Shown here in pieces: positions 56,208 to 64,000 of a stretch of DNA of 64,000 nucleotides. The DNA comes from Brachybacterium timonense. Its GTDB lineage: Bacteria; Actinomycetota; Actinomycetes; Actinomycetales; Dermabacteraceae. Both the position numbers and the translations under genes were made by a program. The DNA is taken from positions 1,470,261 to 1,534,260 of the forward strand of contig NZ_LT984895.1 of assembly GCF_900258505.1 (NCBI RefSeq). The letters run 5' to 3'. The notes beneath the pieces were generated by a model. The model worked only from the letters and a program-made list of their open reading frames with translations. It did not search any database and was not told the DNA's origin. Position 1 is the stretch's first letter. Each line of letters begins with the position of its first letter.

Positions 56208-58166
56208 TCATGGGCGACGGCCCGGTCTGCCATCCCGGCGGGCGGCATCACGCCGTTTCGCCTCGAAACGCTCCCCACGTGCGCCCGAGCTGAAGCGTTC
56301 ACCTTTCCGTTCATACCCGCCACGCGGGGGACGACCCTCACCGCGGCGGCGTCCATCCCCGTCGCCGTAGCGACGATCCTGGCCACCCTGCCGGTGAGCC
56401 CCGCGCCGCAGCGGCTTCGCACCGTCGTCCTGTGACCCGCGTCGCGGTCCCGTGTCCTCCCGGATCCGCAGCTCGCGTCCGCTCACCACAGCCGTGGCGA
56501 GCGTGCTCAGCTGCTCCGCGCAGAGTCCGCCACGGATCTGGACCAGGGAGAACGACGGGAAGATCGAGATCTTGCCGATGGCCTTGCCGTCTACGCCGGC
56601 TTCGCCGGTGATCGCCCCGACGATGGCCGGCGGCCGCACACCGTGCTTATGGCCCACCCCAATGCGGTACTGCGTATGACCGGACTCGACGTGGGCACCG
56701 CGCTTTTCGCGCGGCGAACGGGGCTCATCGCCGCGGGTGGACGCGGGCGTCTGGGGAGCCTCGAATTCTTCATCACCTGCGGTGCCGGGGCCGCCATCAC
56801 CCACGAGCAGTGCACCGAGCACAGCCGCGAGATCCACAGCCTCCAGATCATGTGCCTCGAGATAGGCGGTGATCTGGTCGCGGTACAGGTCCAGACGCCC
56901 GCGGGCATGACGCTGCTCAGCCTGCTCAAGAGCCTGTGCCATACGGTGCGCCGACACGTCCCGCGGCGTTGGGATGCGAGCCTCCTCGAGTTTTTGGCCC
57001 GTGGCCCGCTCAATACTGCGCAACGCACGGCGTTCATGACCGCCAATGAACGTGATCGCCTCGCCGCTGCGACCGGCACGGCCGGTGCGACCCACCCGGT
57101 GCACGTACGCCTCCGCTTCACGCGGCACATCGAAGTTCACCACCAGACCGATGCGCTCCACATCCAGGCCACGGGCGGCCACATCGGTGGCGACCAGCAC
57201 GTGCAGACTGCCATCGCGCAGTCGCGCCACGATCCGTTCGCGCTCCTTCTGCGGCACATCCCCGCTGATCGTGGCTGCGACCACGCCGCGAGCAACGAGC
57301 GCGGCACCGACCTCCTCCGCCGCGACGCGGGTGCGGACGAACACGATGGCAGCCTCAGCATCGGTGGTGGCGAGCACCCGGGCGAGCGCACCGGTGCGAT
57401 GCCGGAAAGGCACCACGGCATAGGTCTGGTGAACGCTGTCGACCGTGGTCGACTGCGGCGTCACGGATACCTGCACAGGGTCGTTCATATGCGCCTCAGC
57501 TACCGCGCGAATGGCGTCCGGCATCGTGGCAGAGAACAGCGCCACCTGACGGGTGGCGGGGGAGTGGGACAGAATCTCCTCGACGTCCTCGGCAAAGCCC
57601 ATGCGCAGCATTTCGTCGGCCTCATCGAGCACTGCGTATCGCACTCTGCCCAGATGCAGGCTTCCGCGGCGCATATGGTCCATCACCCGGCCAGGCGTCC
57701 CGACGACCACCTGAGCACCGCCCTGCAGCGCTCGTTCCTGAGGGTGGTAAGGCGCACCGCCGTAGACGGCGACCACATCGATGCCTGGCAGATGCGCCGT
57801 GAAGGAACGGATCGCGTCAGCCACCTGCATGGCGAGCTCGCGCGTGGGGGCGAGCACGATCGCCTGCACGGTTCGGTCACCGGCGTCGAGTGCGGCGAGA
57901 AGCGGCAGTCCGAAGGCGGCCGTCTTGCCGGTGCCGGTCTGCGCCACGCCAATCACGTCCCGCCCGCTCAGGAGCGCCGGGATCGTCTGCTGCTGCACAG
58001 CAGTGGGAGAGGTGAACCCGAGGTCAGCGACCGCCTGCAGCAGCGCAGGCGGCAGACCGAGATCGGAGAAACCAGTCGGTGATGCTGCGGATGCGGACTC
58101 TGCAGTGTGAGGTTTGTCGTCCAGCTGCGTGCTCGGACGGGACTCATGGGAGCGGTGCGTGGGCAT
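56208..58166 (-). CDS. DEAD-box RNA helicase with RNA-binding tail
   Basis: 652 residues. Q motif GFTSPTAVQQQTIP, motif I AQTGTGKTAAFG (75-86), PTRELAMQVA, DEAD box VLDEADEMLRMGFAEDV, LFSATMPD, then the second RecA domain with VATDVAARGLDVE and HRVGRTGRAGRSGEAI. After ~residue 430 come an acidic linker, a DbpA-like RNA-binding domain (RIGVGHKHGVRPPAIVGAIT) and an Arg/Gly-rich tail. This is the DeaD/CsdA class, linked to ribosome assembly and cold adaptation. ATG 58166 with GAGAGGA upstream; the longer open frame upstream lacks homology. Confidence 0.92.
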   Translation of the reverse strand: MPTHRSHESRPSTQLDDKPHTAESASAASPTGFSDLGLPPALLQAVADLGFTSPTAVQQQTIPALLSGRDVIGVAQTGTGKTAAFGLPLLAALDAGDRTVQAIVLAPTRELAMQVADAIRSFTAHLPGIDVVAVYGGAPYHPQERALQGGAQVVVGTPGRVMDHMRRGSLHLGRVRYAVLDEADEMLRMGFAEDVEEILSHSPATRQVALFSATMPDAIRAVAEAHMNDPVQVSVTPQSTTVDSVHQTYAVVPFRHRTGALARVLATTDAEAAIVFVRTRVAAEEVGAALVARGVVAATISGDVPQKERERIVARLRDGSLHVLVATDVAARGLDVERIGLVVNFDVPREAEAYVHRVGRTGRAGRSGEAITFIGGHERRALRSIERATGQKLEEARIPTPRDVSAHRMAQALEQAEQRHARGRLDLYRDQITAYLEAHDLEAVDLAAVLGALLVGDGGPGTAGDEEFEAPQTPASTRGDEPRSPREKRGAHVESGHTQYRIGVGHKHGVRPPAIVGAITGEAGVDGKAIGKISIFPSFSLVQIRGGLCAEQLSTLATAVVSGRELRIREDTGPRRGSQDDGAKPLRRGAHRQGGQDRRYGDGDGRRRGEGRPPRGGYERKGERFSSGARGERFEAKRRDAARRDGRPGRRP

Positions 58167-58384
58167 AGGGGTCCTCTCGCGAAGGGGGCGGTTCCCCCCG
58201 CGGGCCGCGGGGCGTGCAGGGCACGCAATGGCGGGCCGAACAGGATCCGCACCGAAGCGGACCGGGACAGTGCTCGAGTCTAGGACGCCTGCGTTCGAGC
58301 GCACAGAGCGCAGGCAGGCGAGATGCCTCACCTCAGTTGTAGGCTGGGATCTTGCCCGACCCCTGTAGACGTGAGGACACACCT

Positions 58385-60247
58385 GTGCTGCGTACCCATC
58401 GCGCCGGTGAGCTCCGTGAAGAGCACATCGGCACCACTGTCACCCTGACCGGCTGGATCGGTCGTCGCCGCGACCACGGCGGCGTGACCTTCCTGGACCT
58501 GCGCGACGCGAGCGGCGTCGCCCAGGTCGTCGTCCGCGAGGACGAGGCGATGCACCTGCGCAACGAGTACGTGCTGCGCGTCACCGGCACCGTGGACCGC
58601 CGCCCCGAGGGCAATGAGAACCCGCAGCTCGCCACCGGCACCATCGAGGTGACCGCGAGCGAGGTCGAGGTGCTCAACACGGCGGCGGCGCTACCGTTCC
58701 AGCTGGACGAGCACACCGAGGTAGGCGAAGAGGCGCGGCTGCGCTACCGCTACCTTGACCTGCGTCGCAGCGGCCCGGCCGCCGCGATCCGCCTGCGCTC
58801 CGACCTCAACCGCGCCGCGCGCGAACAGCTCCTCGACGAGGGCTTCACCGAGGTGGAGACGCCCACGCTCACCCGCTCAACGCCTGAGGGAGCCCGCGAC
58901 TTCCTGGTGCCAGCGCGGCTGGCCCCGGGCTGCTGGTACGCGCTGCCACAGTCCCCGCAGCTGTTCAAGCAGCTGCTCATGGTGGGCGGTATCGAGAAGT
59001 ACTTCCAGCTTGCCCGCTGCTACCGCGACGAGGACTTCCGTGCGGACCGTCAGCCCGAATTCACGCAGCTCGACATCGAGATGGCCTTCGTGGACCAGGA
59101 GGACGTGATCGCGCTCGCCGAGCGTGTTCTGCAGCGCGTGTGGGCGGTGGCCGGCCACGAGATCACCACGCCGATTCCGCGAATCACCTACGCCGAGTCG
59201 ATGCGCCGCTACGGCTCCGATAAGCCGGACCTGCGCTTCGACCTCGAACTCACCGAGATGACCGAGTACTTCGCCAACACGCCGTTCCGCGTGTTCCAGG
59301 CGCCCTACGTCGGTGCTGTGGTGATGGAGGGCGGCGCCTCCCAGCCGCGTCGAACCCTCGACGCCTGGCAGGAATGGGCGAAACAGCGCGGCGCCAAGGG
59401 CCTCGCGTACGTGCTCATCCAGGAGGACGGCACGCTCGGCGGCCCCGTGGCGAAGAACCTCTCCGATGAGGAGAAGGCGGGCCTTGCCCAGAAGGTCGGC
59501 GCCAAGCCCGGTGACTGCGTGTTCTTCGCCGCTGGTGAGCAGAAAGCATCTCGGGCACTGCTCGGTGCTGCCCGCAGCGAGATCGCCGAGCGCCTGGGCC
59601 TGATCGACCACGACGCCTTCGCGTTCGTGTGGGTGGTCGATGCCCCGCTGTTCGAGCCCGCCGGTGACGCGGTCGCAGCCGGTGATGTGGCGGTCGGCTC
59701 GGGCGCCTGGACGGCGGTACATCACGCCTTCACCTCCCCGCGTCCGGAGCACCTGGACACCTTCGACCAGAACCCGGGTGAAGCACTCGCCTATGCCTAT
59801 GACATCGTCTGTAACGGTAATGAGATCGGTGGCGGTTCCATCCGTATCCATCGCCGGGACGTTCAGGAGCGGGTCTTCTCGGTGATGGGCATCACCGAGG
59901 AGCAGGCGCGCGAGAAGTTCGGCTTCCTGCTCGATGCTTTCGCTTTCGGTGCCCCGCCGCATGGCGGTATCGCCTTCGGGTGGGATCGCATCGCAGCGCT
60001 GCTCGCCGGCCTGGAATCGATCCGCGACGTCATCGCCTTCCCGAAGAGCGGTGGCGGATTCGATCCGCTGACCCAGGCGCCAGCGCCGATCACGGCGCAG
60101 CAGCGCAAGGAAGCAGGCGTCGACGCAAAGCCCGAGCGCAAGGAGGGCCCGTCGGCGCAGAAGAAAGAGACTGGCGAAGCAGCCGCATCGGCGCACACGG
60201 ACCCACCCGTCGGGCAGGAGTCTGGGGCTGCGGTATCTGAGCGCTGA
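58385..60247 (+). CDS. aspS: Aspartyl-tRNA synthetase
   Basis: 620 residues from GTG 58385 ([15 protein letters not shown] follows the start Met). OB-fold anticodon domain (~1-110), motif 2 [21 protein letters not shown], the bacterial GAD insertion (~290-420), and motif 3 [21 protein letters not shown]. The last ~45 residues form a polar Lys/Glu/Ala tail not found in standard AspRS. GAGGAC precedes the GTG; -10-like TAGGCT at 58340-58345. Possibly non-discriminating, since actinobacteria often make Asn-tRNA by transamidation; not decided here. Confidence 0.97.
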   Translation: MLRTHRAGELREEHIGTTVTLTGWIGRRRDHGGVTFLDLRDASGVAQVVVREDEAMHLRNEYVLRVTGTVDRRPEGNENPQLATGTIEVTASEVEVLNTAAALPFQLDEHTEVGEEARLRYRYLDLRRSGPAAAIRLRSDLNRAAREQLLDEGFTEVETPTLTRSTPEGARDFLVPARLAPGCWYALPQSPQLFKQLLMVGGIEKYFQLARCYRDEDFRADRQPEFTQLDIEMAFVDQEDVIALAERVLQRVWAVAGHEITTPIPRITYAESMRRYGSDKPDLRFDLELTEMTEYFANTPFRVFQAPYVGAVVMEGGASQPRRTLDAWQEWAKQRGAKGLAYVLIQEDGTLGGPVAKNLSDEEKAGLAQKVGAKPGDCVFFAAGEQKASRALLGAARSEIAERLGLIDHDAFAFVWVVDAPLFEPAGDAVAAGDVAVGSGAWTAVHHAFTSPRPEHLDTFDQNPGEALAYAYDIVCNGNEIGGGSIRIHRRDVQERVFSVMGITEEQAREKFGFLLDAFAFGAPPHGGIAFGWDRIAALLAGLESIRDVIAFPKSGGGFDPLTQAPAPITAQQRKEAGVDAKPERKEGPSAQKKETGEAAASAHTDPPVGQESGAAVSER

Positions 60248-60305
60248 GTACCGAGGCTCAGGCACTCAGGGGCACTCAGGCCAGGGCCGTCGGAACAGGG
60301 AACGG

Positions 60306-60334
60306 AGCCCCGCGTCGGTCAGCGGCGCGGGGCT
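60306..60334. terminator. Bidirectional hairpin between convergent aspS and DUF3043 genes
   Basis: AGCCCCGCG (60306-60314) pairs perfectly with CGCGGGGCT (60326-60334), 11-nt loop. It lies 58 nt after aspS and overlaps the last codons of the convergent DUF3043 gene. No T run in either direction. Confidence 0.6.
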
Positions 60335-60912
60335 TCGCCGTGCTTAATGCCAGGGCGGGGGAGCCGCCAGCGGCGGATCTGGATCTGCCGCATGATGCCG
60401 TAGCCCACCAGGCCCCGTTCCACCTCGCCGAATCGTTCCGTGAGTGCAGTGCGCAGACGGCGACGCAGCAGGAATCCGTCGATGACACACAGCGCGATTC
60501 CGCCCCACAGCACCACCAGCATCGCCGAGCTCATCGCCAGGTACAGCTGCGGCCGGATCAGCGGCAGCAGCAGTGCGATGACCATGAACACCAGCGCGAT
60601 CGGGAAGAAGAGCTCGGCCACATTCCGTCGGGAGTCCACGACGTCGCGCACGAATCGACGCTGCGGGCCGCGATGCTGCAGCGGCATGTGCTGCTCATCG
60701 CCCGTCATCATCGCTTTCTGAGCGAGCATCCGCTGCTGCTGGGCTTTTGCACGGTCGCGGCGACGCGCCTCCTTGCGATCCGTGACCACCAGGGGACGCC
60801 GACGGGCCGCTTCCGCTTCCTTGCGGGTGCGGGTCGGGCGCCCCTTACCGGACTGGGCCGGGCGGGTGGTCGTCGGATCAGAATCAGGAGAGGGGGTTCG
60901 CGCAGACATCAC
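60319..60912 (-). CDS. DUF3043 family membrane protein
   Basis: 197 residues. A polar, Arg/Ala-rich N-terminus (~1-95) includes RRRPLVVTDRKEARRRDRAKA; two membrane segments follow (~102-121 and ~127-147), then a basic C-terminus with RRRLRTALTERFGEVERGLVGYG. This matches the actinobacterial DUF3043 pattern; function unknown. GTG 60912 is preferred over the next-codon ATG because TAGAAT (minus 60924-60919) ends 6 nt before it, indicating a leaderless mRNA. Confidence 0.88.
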   Translation of the reverse strand: MMSARTPSPDSDPTTTRPAQSGKGRPTRTRKEAEAARRRPLVVTDRKEARRRDRAKAQQQRMLAQKAMMTGDEQHMPLQHRGPQRRFVRDVVDSRRNVAELFFPIALVFMVIALLLPLIRPQLYLAMSSAMLVVLWGGIALCVIDGFLLRRRLRTALTERFGEVERGLVGYGIMRQIQIRRWRLPRPGIKHGEAPRR

Positions 60913-60986
60913 CGGGGCATTCTAGTGGAGTTCGGCCCGCTCAGGAGCGTATGCCGCTGCAGCAGCAACGGGATAGCGTAGAGGCC

Positions 60987-62447
60987 ATGAGTGACACCAC
61001 CTCGACGACCCGATCACTGGATGATCTCCGCACCCGCCTAGAGGAGATCTTGCCTGCTGCCCAAGCGGACCTCGAGTCCCTGGTCCGTATCCCGTCGATT
61101 GCTTTCGAGGGGTATGACCCGGAGCCGGTGCGCCGCAGCGCTGAGGCCGTTGCGGCTCTGCTCGAGGACGCCGGCATGCCCGAGGTGCGCATCACCTCCG
61201 TCGACGGCGGTTCTCCCGCTGTGATCGCCCGCATGCCTGCCGCGCACGGCCAGCCCACCGTGCTGCTGTACGCCCACCATGATGTGCAGCCCACCGGTGA
61301 TGAGAACGCGTGGACCAGCCCGCCCTTCGAGCCTGAGGTCCGTGAGAGCCGGCTGTACGGCCGCGGATCCGCCGACGACAAAGCGGGCGTGATGGCGCAC
61401 GTGACGGCGTTGCGTCTGGTGCGCGAGCAGCTTCAGGCCGACGGCATCGGGGTGACGGTCTTCGTCGAAGGTGAGGAGGAATGCGGGTCCCCGACGTTCC
61501 GACCCTTCATCGAGGCTCACCGCGACGAGCTCGCAGCCGACCTCATCATCGTGGCCGACTCCGCGAACTGGCAGGTGGGCGTGCCCGCGCTGACATCGAG
61601 CCTGCGCGGCGTCGTATCCGTCACGGTTGACGTGCGCGTGCTCGAGCAGGGTGTCCACTCCGGCATCTTCGGTGGCCCTGTCCTGGATGCGCCCACCCAG
61701 CTCGCGCGACTCATCGCCACCCTGCACGACGACAACGGTGAGGTCGCTATCGACGGCCTGCATCGCGCCGAGGACCCGGAGGTCGACCTACCGGAAGCGG
61801 AGTACCGTGCTGACGCGACCGTTCTCGAAGGTCTTGAGCTCTCCGGCACCGGGCCGATCACCGCGCGGCAGTGGACTCGCCCAGCATTGTCGGTCATCGG
61901 CATCGACGCGCCGTCGATCCGCGATGCCTCCAACACCATCGTTCCGACTGCGTCGGCGAAGATCTCCCTGCGCATCGCCCCGGGTGAGGATCCGGCGCGT
62001 GCCATGGACCTGCTTGTGGCACATCTTCAGGCGCATGCGCCGCGCACGGCACAGGTCGACATCCGGCGCGGCGAAGAGGGCAAGCCGTACCAGGCGCGCA
62101 CCGGCACGCCGGGCATCGAGCTCGCCCTCGCATCGCTCGAGGCCGCGTGGGGCGTGCCCGCTGTGCAGACCGGCTTGGGGGGATCCATTCCCTTTATCGC
62201 TGATCTGCTCGAGGTCTTCCCCGAAGCCGAGGTACTGGTCACCGGCGTTGAAGACCCGGCCTCACGCGCCCACGGCGTGGATGAGTCCCTCCACCTGGGC
62301 GACTTCGCACGCGTGTGCCTGGCCGAAGCGCTCGTGCTCACCGGCGCAGGCGCCCTGCATTCCGACCGCTCTGCCGCTCGGGCACAGCCCATGGGTGGGG
62401 CCGCAGAGACCGATGCGACGAGCAGCGACGACAGGACAGTCGCCTGA
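60987..62447 (+). CDS. M20-family metallopeptidase (dipeptidase)
   Basis: 486 residues. Metal ligands are seen in LLYAHHDVQPTGD, GRGSADDKAGVMAHV and VEGEEECGSP (catalytic Glu followed by the ligand Glu), with the dimerisation domain around LEQGVHSGIFGG and the last ligand in SRAHGVDESLHLGDF. It cleaves dipeptides or similar amides. ATG 60987 is 7 nt after TAGCGT (60974-60979), so leaderless transcription is likely. Its last base is shared with the ATG of the following small membrane protein. Confidence 0.92.
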   Translation: MSDTTSTTRSLDDLRTRLEEILPAAQADLESLVRIPSIAFEGYDPEPVRRSAEAVAALLEDAGMPEVRITSVDGGSPAVIARMPAAHGQPTVLLYAHHDVQPTGDENAWTSPPFEPEVRESRLYGRGSADDKAGVMAHVTALRLVREQLQADGIGVTVFVEGEEECGSPTFRPFIEAHRDELAADLIIVADSANWQVGVPALTSSLRGVVSVTVDVRVLEQGVHSGIFGGPVLDAPTQLARLIATLHDDNGEVAIDGLHRAEDPEVDLPEAEYRADATVLEGLELSGTGPITARQWTRPALSVIGIDAPSIRDASNTIVPTASAKISLRIAPGEDPARAMDLLVAHLQAHAPRTAQVDIRRGEEGKPYQARTGTPGIELALASLEAAWGVPAVQTGLGGSIPFIADLLEVFPEAEVLVTGVEDPASRAHGVDESLHLGDFARVCLAEALVLTGAGALHSDRSAARAQPMGGAAETDATSSDDRTVA

Positions 62448-62713
62448 TGAGCGGTACAGACCGTGATCAGCACGAGACTGTTCAGGTCAGCGCCCTCACC
62501 GTTCCGCTGCTGCTGGGAGGCGTGGTGCTCGGCTTCCTGGCCGGATATTTCTTCGTCTGGTGGGGAACAGTGGTCGTGCTGTTCGTGCTGATGGGCGCGT
62601 TCTCGGCAGCGATCGCAGGTCGTTCGCGCGACGCAGCCGCTGCTGCAGCGCTCGGGACGGTTGTCGGTTACGTGCTCGTGCTACTGCTGGGCGTCTTCAA
62701 AGGTGTGATCTGA
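62447..62713 (+). CDS. Small membrane protein of unknown function
   Basis: 88 residues. About three hydrophobic segments (VPLLLGGVVLGFLAGYFF, VVVLFVLMGAFSAAIAG and LGTVVGYVLVLLLGVF). No recognised family. The ATG shares a base with the peptidase stop (TGATG), so it is coupled to that gene. Confidence 0.75.
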   Translation: MSGTDRDQHETVQVSALTVPLLLGGVVLGFLAGYFFVWWGTVVVLFVLMGAFSAAIAGRSRDAAAAAALGTVVGYVLVLLLGVFKGVI

Positions 62714-62786
62714 TGCCCGGCTTACTGGGGTGGTGCTTGCCGCACGGAGCGCTACCCTGGGGGGACTCGACTTCCAGGAGGACACC

Positions 62787-63149
62787 ATGACGATCAGCAC
62801 CGAGCGTCCCGACGCCCCCGCCGCACACGGCGTGACTCTCACGTCCGTGGCCGCCGCCAAGGTGCGGTCTCTCCTCGAGCAGGAGGGCCGAGATGATCTG
62901 CGCCTGCGCATTGCGGTGCAGCCGGGCGGCTGCTCCGGCCTGATCTACCAGCTCTACTTCGACGAGCGTCTGATGGACGGCGATCTCACCGTCGAGTTCG
63001 ACGGTGTTGAGGTCGTCGTGGACAAGATGAGCAACCCGTACCTCACGGGCGCGGAGATCGACTTCGCCGACACCATCGAGAAGCAGGGCTTCACGATCGA
63101 CAACCCCAACGCCCAGAGCTCCTGCGCCTGCGGCGACTCCTTCGCCTGA
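62787..63149 (+). CDS. erpA: Iron-sulfur cluster insertion protein ErpA (HesB/IscA family)
   Basis: 120 residues. A-type carrier with the three conserved Cys: QPGGCSGLIY (Cys49) and SCACGDSF (113, 115). It hands Fe-S clusters to target enzymes. ATG 62787 with AGGAGG 6 nt upstream; the in-frame upstream extension lacks homology. -10-like TACCCT at 62753-62758. Its position before ctaC is common in actinobacteria. Confidence 0.95.
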   Translation: MTISTERPDAPAAHGVTLTSVAAAKVRSLLEQEGRDDLRLRIAVQPGGCSGLIYQLYFDERLMDGDLTVEFDGVEVVVDKMSNPYLTGAEIDFADTIEKQGFTIDNPNAQSSCACGDSFA

Positions 63150-63178
63150 TCTGTCGCCCGAACCGGGCAACCTCCATG

Positions 63179-63211
63179 GGCCTCGCTGTGCACGACGTAC
63201 AGCGAGGCCCG
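63179..63211 (+). terminator. Terminator after erpA
   Basis: GGGCCTCGCTGT (63179-63190) pairs perfectly with ACAGCGAGGCCC (63200-63211), 12-bp stem and 9-nt loop, 29 nt after erpA. The stem is strong although no T run follows. Confidence 0.8.
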
Positions 63212-63511
63212 TGTCATGTCCCTGCTCTCGAGTGGGCCACGCGCTCGTGAGTCGGCGATCCGGCAGATCACAGACCGGTGACGGCATGCACTGTGGGGTG
63301 TCGCGTGGGTCGCGGTCGCTCCACGAGCACGTATGATGACGGAGTGCCGTCAACGGACGGTCCCGTGCGCATGCGCGGGAACTGGACGCCGCGCCCCTCG
63401 GGGCTGACGGCCTCGGGCCCGACCCAGGCCCGAACCCTGTATCAGCTCCCCGGCGGAGTGCGGATGGTTTCGTACTGTGCCGCGGAGACCACGAGCGGAA
63501 GGTCATCCCCA
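63212..63511 (+). promoter_or_regulatory. Promoter and long leader of ctaC
   Basis: 300 bp without a gene. The -10 box TATGAT at 63332-63337 is the closest to consensus in this part of the window and would start a leader of ~170 nt. GGAAGG (63498-63503) precedes the GTG start. No recognised riboswitch pattern is seen in the leader. Confidence 0.55.
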
Positions 63512-64000
63512 GTGATCCCCCAGGCCCCGAAGCGCCACGGACGCCCCGGCGTCCTCGCGACCGGCATCGCTCTGGCCGTCCTCGTCCTCGCAGGCTGCAC
63601 CGAAGAGCAGAAGCGTGGATTCCTCCCCGGCTACACGGACGGCCAGGTCACCAACCACACCGAGCGGATCACGCAGCTGTGGACCGGATCCTGGGCCACG
63701 CTGTTGATCGTCGGCCTCATCGTGTGGGGCCTGACGATCTGGTGTGCCATTGCCTACCGGCGCCGCAAGGGCGACACGGGCTTCCCGGTGCAGCTGCGCT
63801 ACCACGTGCCGCTGGAGATGATGTTCACTCTCCTGCCCGTGGTCATGATCATGACGCTCTTCTACTTCACCCAGCGCGACATCCAGGAGATCGAAGCGCA
63901 CGTGGAGAATCCCGACGTGACTGTCCACGTCGTGGCCAAGCAGTGGAGCTGGGACTTCAACTATGTGGACGAGGACGTCCATGAGCCCGCCGGTGTGCAG
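63512..64000 (+). CDS. ctaC: Cytochrome c oxidase subunit II, 5' part
   Basis: 163 residues, then the window ends. A lipoprotein-like signal peptide (VLATGIALAVLVLAGC) is followed by two membrane hairpin segments (~65-88 and ~110-132) and the start of the cupredoxin domain, VHVVAKQWSWDFNY, the subunit II signature. It is part of the aa3 oxidase of the respiratory chain. GTG 63512 is used; an in-frame ATG at 63464 with GGAG upstream is possible but would put 16 residues before the signal peptide. Confidence 0.92.
   Translation, partial: MIPQAPKRHGRPGVLATGIALAVLVLAGCTEEQKRGFLPGYTDGQVTNHTERITQLWTGSWATLLIVGLIVWGLTIWCAIAYRRRKGDTGFPVQLRYHVPLEMMFTLLPVVMIMTLFYFTQRDIQEIEAHVENPDVTVHVVAKQWSWDFNYVDEDVHEPAGVQ

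Overview
The window is chromosomal, high-GC DNA with tightly packed genes, many GTG starts and 4-bp ATGA/GTGA stop-start overlaps. The gene order tlyA-nadK-recN-steA-steB ... pyrG-Nudix is the one known from Actinobacteria (Rv1694-Rv1700 in Mycobacterium). With DUF3000, DUF3043, DUF349, PrsW and a bifunctional Rel, this points to an actinobacterium, most likely a member of Micrococcales. A Dermabacteraceae-like organism (Brachybacterium or Dermabacter relatives) is my best guess from general impression only. No insertion sequence, prophage, CRISPR array or plasmid gene was seen; the only defence or accessory-type genes are a MazF-like toxin-antitoxin pair and one possible AbiEi-like orphan.

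Layout. 1-170: 3' end of a 5S rRNA gene and its terminator. 439-15067 (+): a long, almost gapless run: TPR protein, HAD phosphatase, TlyA, NAD kinase, RecN, SteA, SteB, a MraY-like membrane protein, MurJ, a GT4 glycosyltransferase, CTP synthase and a Nudix hydrolase. It mixes cell-envelope assembly (steA/steB, MraY-like, murJ) with nucleotide metabolism and repair. 15027-19979 (-): RNase D, DUF3000, an unknown protein with MsrB, and amylosucrase. 20086-23881: alpha/beta hydrolase, MazF/RHH toxin-antitoxin pair with a 24-bp operator, a RibD-type reductase and ZapE. 23910-31042 (-): glgX-treY-treZ-membrane protein, an operon turning alpha-glucan into trehalose. 31176-32036: five tRNA genes (Val-GAC, Cys-GCA and Gly-GCC on -, Val-CAC and Gly-GCC on +), with two identical inverted tRNA-Gly copies.

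32297-35205: a four-gene overlapping operon of lipoprotein, OmpA-domain protein, response regulator and histidine kinase, which looks like an envelope-sensing unit. 35168-37802: ctlX and ocd (citrulline to ornithine to proline) divergent from an Lrp/AsnC regulator. 37882-45217: thrS, HIT phosphorylase, PrsW, yebC, ruvC, ruvA, ruvB. 45383-51919: yajC, secD, secF, apt, rel, a classic actinobacterial order. 51838-60912: AbiEi-like orphan, DUF349 protein, hisS, thioredoxin, DEAD-box helicase, aspS, DUF3043. 60987-64000: M20 peptidase, small membrane protein, erpA and the 5' part of ctaC (cytochrome oxidase subunit II), which runs off the end.

The most general signal found by reading the DNA is a shared promoter design. 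At twelve gene starts a TA(G/C)NNT hexamer sits 6-8 nt before the ATG/GTG, as expected of leaderless mRNAs, and this resolves several start codons. The candidates I consider most worth a second look are the lipoprotein/OmpA/two-component operon, the MraY-like protein beside MurJ, the toxin-antitoxin operator that overlaps the upstream gene's stop codon, the phased TGCGC array in front of the Lrp gene, and the long hairpin in the yebC leader.
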